From positions 1 to 7,103 of the forward strand of contig VMCO01000118.1 of assembly GCA_008081325.1 (NCBI GenBank): a stretch of 7,103 bases of DNA, written 5' to 3'. Of this stretch, positions 6,084 through 7,103 are shown one piece after another. Origin of the DNA: Flavobacteriaceae bacterium. Its GTDB lineage: Bacteria; Bacteroidota; Bacteroidia; Flavobacteriales; Flavobacteriaceae. A program made the position numbers and the translations under genes. The notes beneath the pieces were generated by a model, which made no database searches, was not told the origin of the DNA, and worked only from the letters and a program-made list of their open reading frames with translations. Each line of letters starts with the position of its first letter. The first letter of the stretch is position 1.

Positions 6084-6878
6084 TCAATGATTTAATGCGA
6101 CAGAACACTCCCTCTTATTTATAATCATTGTGTTAATAGCGGTCCACAATTCGACTCTCTTAATTAGCGATTGCCTAGCTACCTCTTCGACTTCAGTCCA
6201 TTTGGTTTCGTCATTACCACAAAGCTCTTCCACCATTTGAAGCGAAAGAGGTCCATGCTCATCTCCATCTAACTCAATATGTCTTTCAAGGTAGTATTTC
6301 AACTTGTTATATTCTTTCCCTTGAATCTTAGCCTTTTCTATTATTTCTAAGAACATATCAGGGATTACATCTTCTCTCCCAAAAGTAAATGAGGCTGCAA
6401 TTAAATGAGGTTTTCTTGTTTCGACAATCGAAAAAGTATAATTCACAAAATCAAGCACTACGCTGTTTAGTTCAGTTTCAATAAGAGAAAACTGGACAGA
6501 AGACCCTGATTCAATTTGATCGATAAATCCTGTGATACCACTTGTACAAGCTCCGATTTCATTCATAGCTTCAATGTACATTTCATAGTGGCTTACCGGT
6601 TCGCCAATTTCATTCAGATCACTTTCTTCGCCATGTACGATCTCATTAATAAATCTTGATAGAGTCGGGATTTTTGGTGCTGTCCAGGGAATACTTACTG
6701 TAGTTAGCTCGAGTTGCAAAGCTTTCAATAAAGACATGAAGTCCCAAACCGCATAGACATGATTCTCCATGAATACTTGTACATCTTGGATGGTTTGAAT
6801 GTTTCCATACAGCTCATGGTTGCGAAGTGTTTGTCGCAAACCTTTTAATTTTTCTTCTACTAAATCAGTTCGAGTCAT
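6084..6878 (-). CDS. DUF3050-family protein with IS-derived C-terminus
   Basis: 264 residues from the ATG at 6876-6878, close to the family's usual length. Recognised by the DUF3050 blocks ENHVYAVWDFMSLLKALQ (38-55), INEIVHGEESD (77-87), SHYEMYIEAM (96-105), FTFGREDVIPDMF (164-176) and YYLERHIELDGDEHGP (195-210). The helical pattern with conserved H/E/D residues (H40, E84, E85, E198, H200, E202, D204, D206, H208) suits a heme-oxygenase-like fold, perhaps metal-binding, but the activity is unknown. There is no signal peptide, so it should be cytoplasmic. The last seven residues, CSVALNH and the stop, lie inside the right end of the IS6-family element (6084-6107). The native end was therefore lost, probably only a few residues after the final helix (RVELWTAINTMII), so the protein may still fold. 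No promoter or ribosome binding site is evident. Confidence 0.8.
   Translation of the reverse strand: MTRTDLVEEKLKGLRQTLRNHELYGNIQTIQDVQVFMENHVYAVWDFMSLLKALQLELTTVSIPWTAPKIPTLSRFINEIVHGEESDLNEIGEPVSHYEMYIEAMNEIGACTSGITGFIDQIESGSSVQFSLIETELNSVVLDFVNYTFSIVETRKPHLIAASFTFGREDVIPDMFLEIIEKAKIQGKEYNKLKYYLERHIELDGDEHGPLSLQMVEELCGNDETKWTEVEEVARQSLIKRVELWTAINTMIINKRECSVALNH
6092..6107 (-). repeat. IS6-family right inverted repeat
   Basis: On the minus strand TGTTCTGTCGCATTAA, 14/16 identical to the left repeat. It is also coding sequence for the C-terminus of the DUF3050 gene. Confidence 0.8.
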
Positions 6879-6959
6879 TTTGTTAATTGTATGTAACGTT
6901 TTGCAGCTATAAAAAGTTGGCGATTTCGAATCACAAAATTGTCAACTTGCACGAAAGTT

Positions 6960-7054
6960 TGTAGATACCCCAAAAATTGGGGCAGTAAGTTTAATTGTTA
7001 AATTTACTGAAAATGAAACGAAGAAAATTCACTTCGAAGTTCAAGACCATGTAA
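6960..7054 (+). pseudogene. Left end of an IS3-family element with start of orfA
   Basis: From 6960 the sequence TGTAGATACCCCAAAAATTG resembles IS3-family (IS150-like) terminal repeats. It contains two hairpins: CCCCAA-AAA-TTGGGG (6968-6982) and an 11-bp stem with a TTG loop (6984-7008). Five bases later ATG at 7013 opens a frame reading MKRRKFTSKFKTM then stop, the typical first residues of an IS3-family OrfA helix-turn-helix protein. The frame dies at 7052-7054, so the element is truncated or broken there. An overlapping frame (ending TGA at 7094-7096) reads KKIHFEVQDHVNRQTHVYLS and then RDKDK, which may instead be the tail of another gene. The window ends too soon to decide. Confidence 0.5.
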
Positions 7055-7103
7055 ACCGTCAAACTCATGTGTACTTATCAAGGGATAAAGATAAGTGATA
7101 GTA

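Larger units (their letters stand above)
5415..6107 (+). mobile_element. IS6-family insertion sequence, internally deleted
   Basis: 693 bp bounded by imperfect inverted repeats (5415-5430 and 6092-6107, 14 of 16 identical) that begin GGTTCTGTCGC, close to the GGTTCTGT-type ends of the IS6/IS26/IS257 family. It encodes an IS6-type DDE transposase broken by a deletion. Adding the roughly 30 missing codons back gives about 780 bp, the usual size for the family. The 8-bp target duplication typical of IS6 elements is absent: 5407-5414 (ATTAATTC) does not match 6108-6115 (CTCCCTCT). Confidence 0.85.

Noticed and set aside
6941..6960. Hairpin AACTT/AAGTT upstream of the DUF3050 gene as operator
   Set aside because: Only five pairs with a six-base loop. 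It is too common in AT-rich DNA to support a regulatory call.

Overview
The window looks like a piece of a Bacteroidota chromosome, most likely a flavobacterium-like marine or free-living lineage. The main reasons are the large secreted protein with a type IX secretion (T9SS) C-terminal sorting domain, the LamG / C-type lectin / HYR-like modules typical of that phylum's surface adhesins, the absence of Shine-Dalgarno sequences before starts, and one plausible Bacteroidota-type promoter (TTG - 19 bp - TACTTTCG). No species can be named from the sequence alone.

Layout. 1-127: a strong minus-strand intrinsic terminator with no gene in front of it, next to a short repeat. 236-643 (+): a small lipoprotein. 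644-1052: a gene-poor stretch holding the last 36 codons of a class III adenylate/guanylate cyclase gene (minus strand, not an intact gene), several copies of a short repeat, and the terminator of the next operon. 1053-5336 (-): a two-gene operon with a 6-bp gap, made of a small outer-membrane beta-barrel protein followed by a 1204-residue T9SS-exported multidomain adhesin/lectin. 5415-6107: an IS6-family insertion sequence whose transposase is killed by an internal deletion. 6084-6878 (-): a DUF3050-family protein whose last seven codons are supplied by the IS end. 6960-7103: the left end of an IS3-family element carrying only the first dozen codons of its orfA before the window ends.

Working together: the only evident functional unit is the operon. 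The barrel protein would sit in the outer membrane, and the adhesin would be exported by the T9SS and exposed at the surface, with two LamG domains and one C-type lectin domain able to bind glycans. The rest reads as a scarred region: two IS remnants, a gene tail cut at a repeat, an orphan terminator, and an IS with no target-site duplication. This suggests that past rearrangements brought unrelated pieces together. I see no CRISPR array, rRNA or functional tRNA, and no convincing new defence or biosynthetic system. The most interesting observations are the gene and IS junctions and the short repeat that sits at them.
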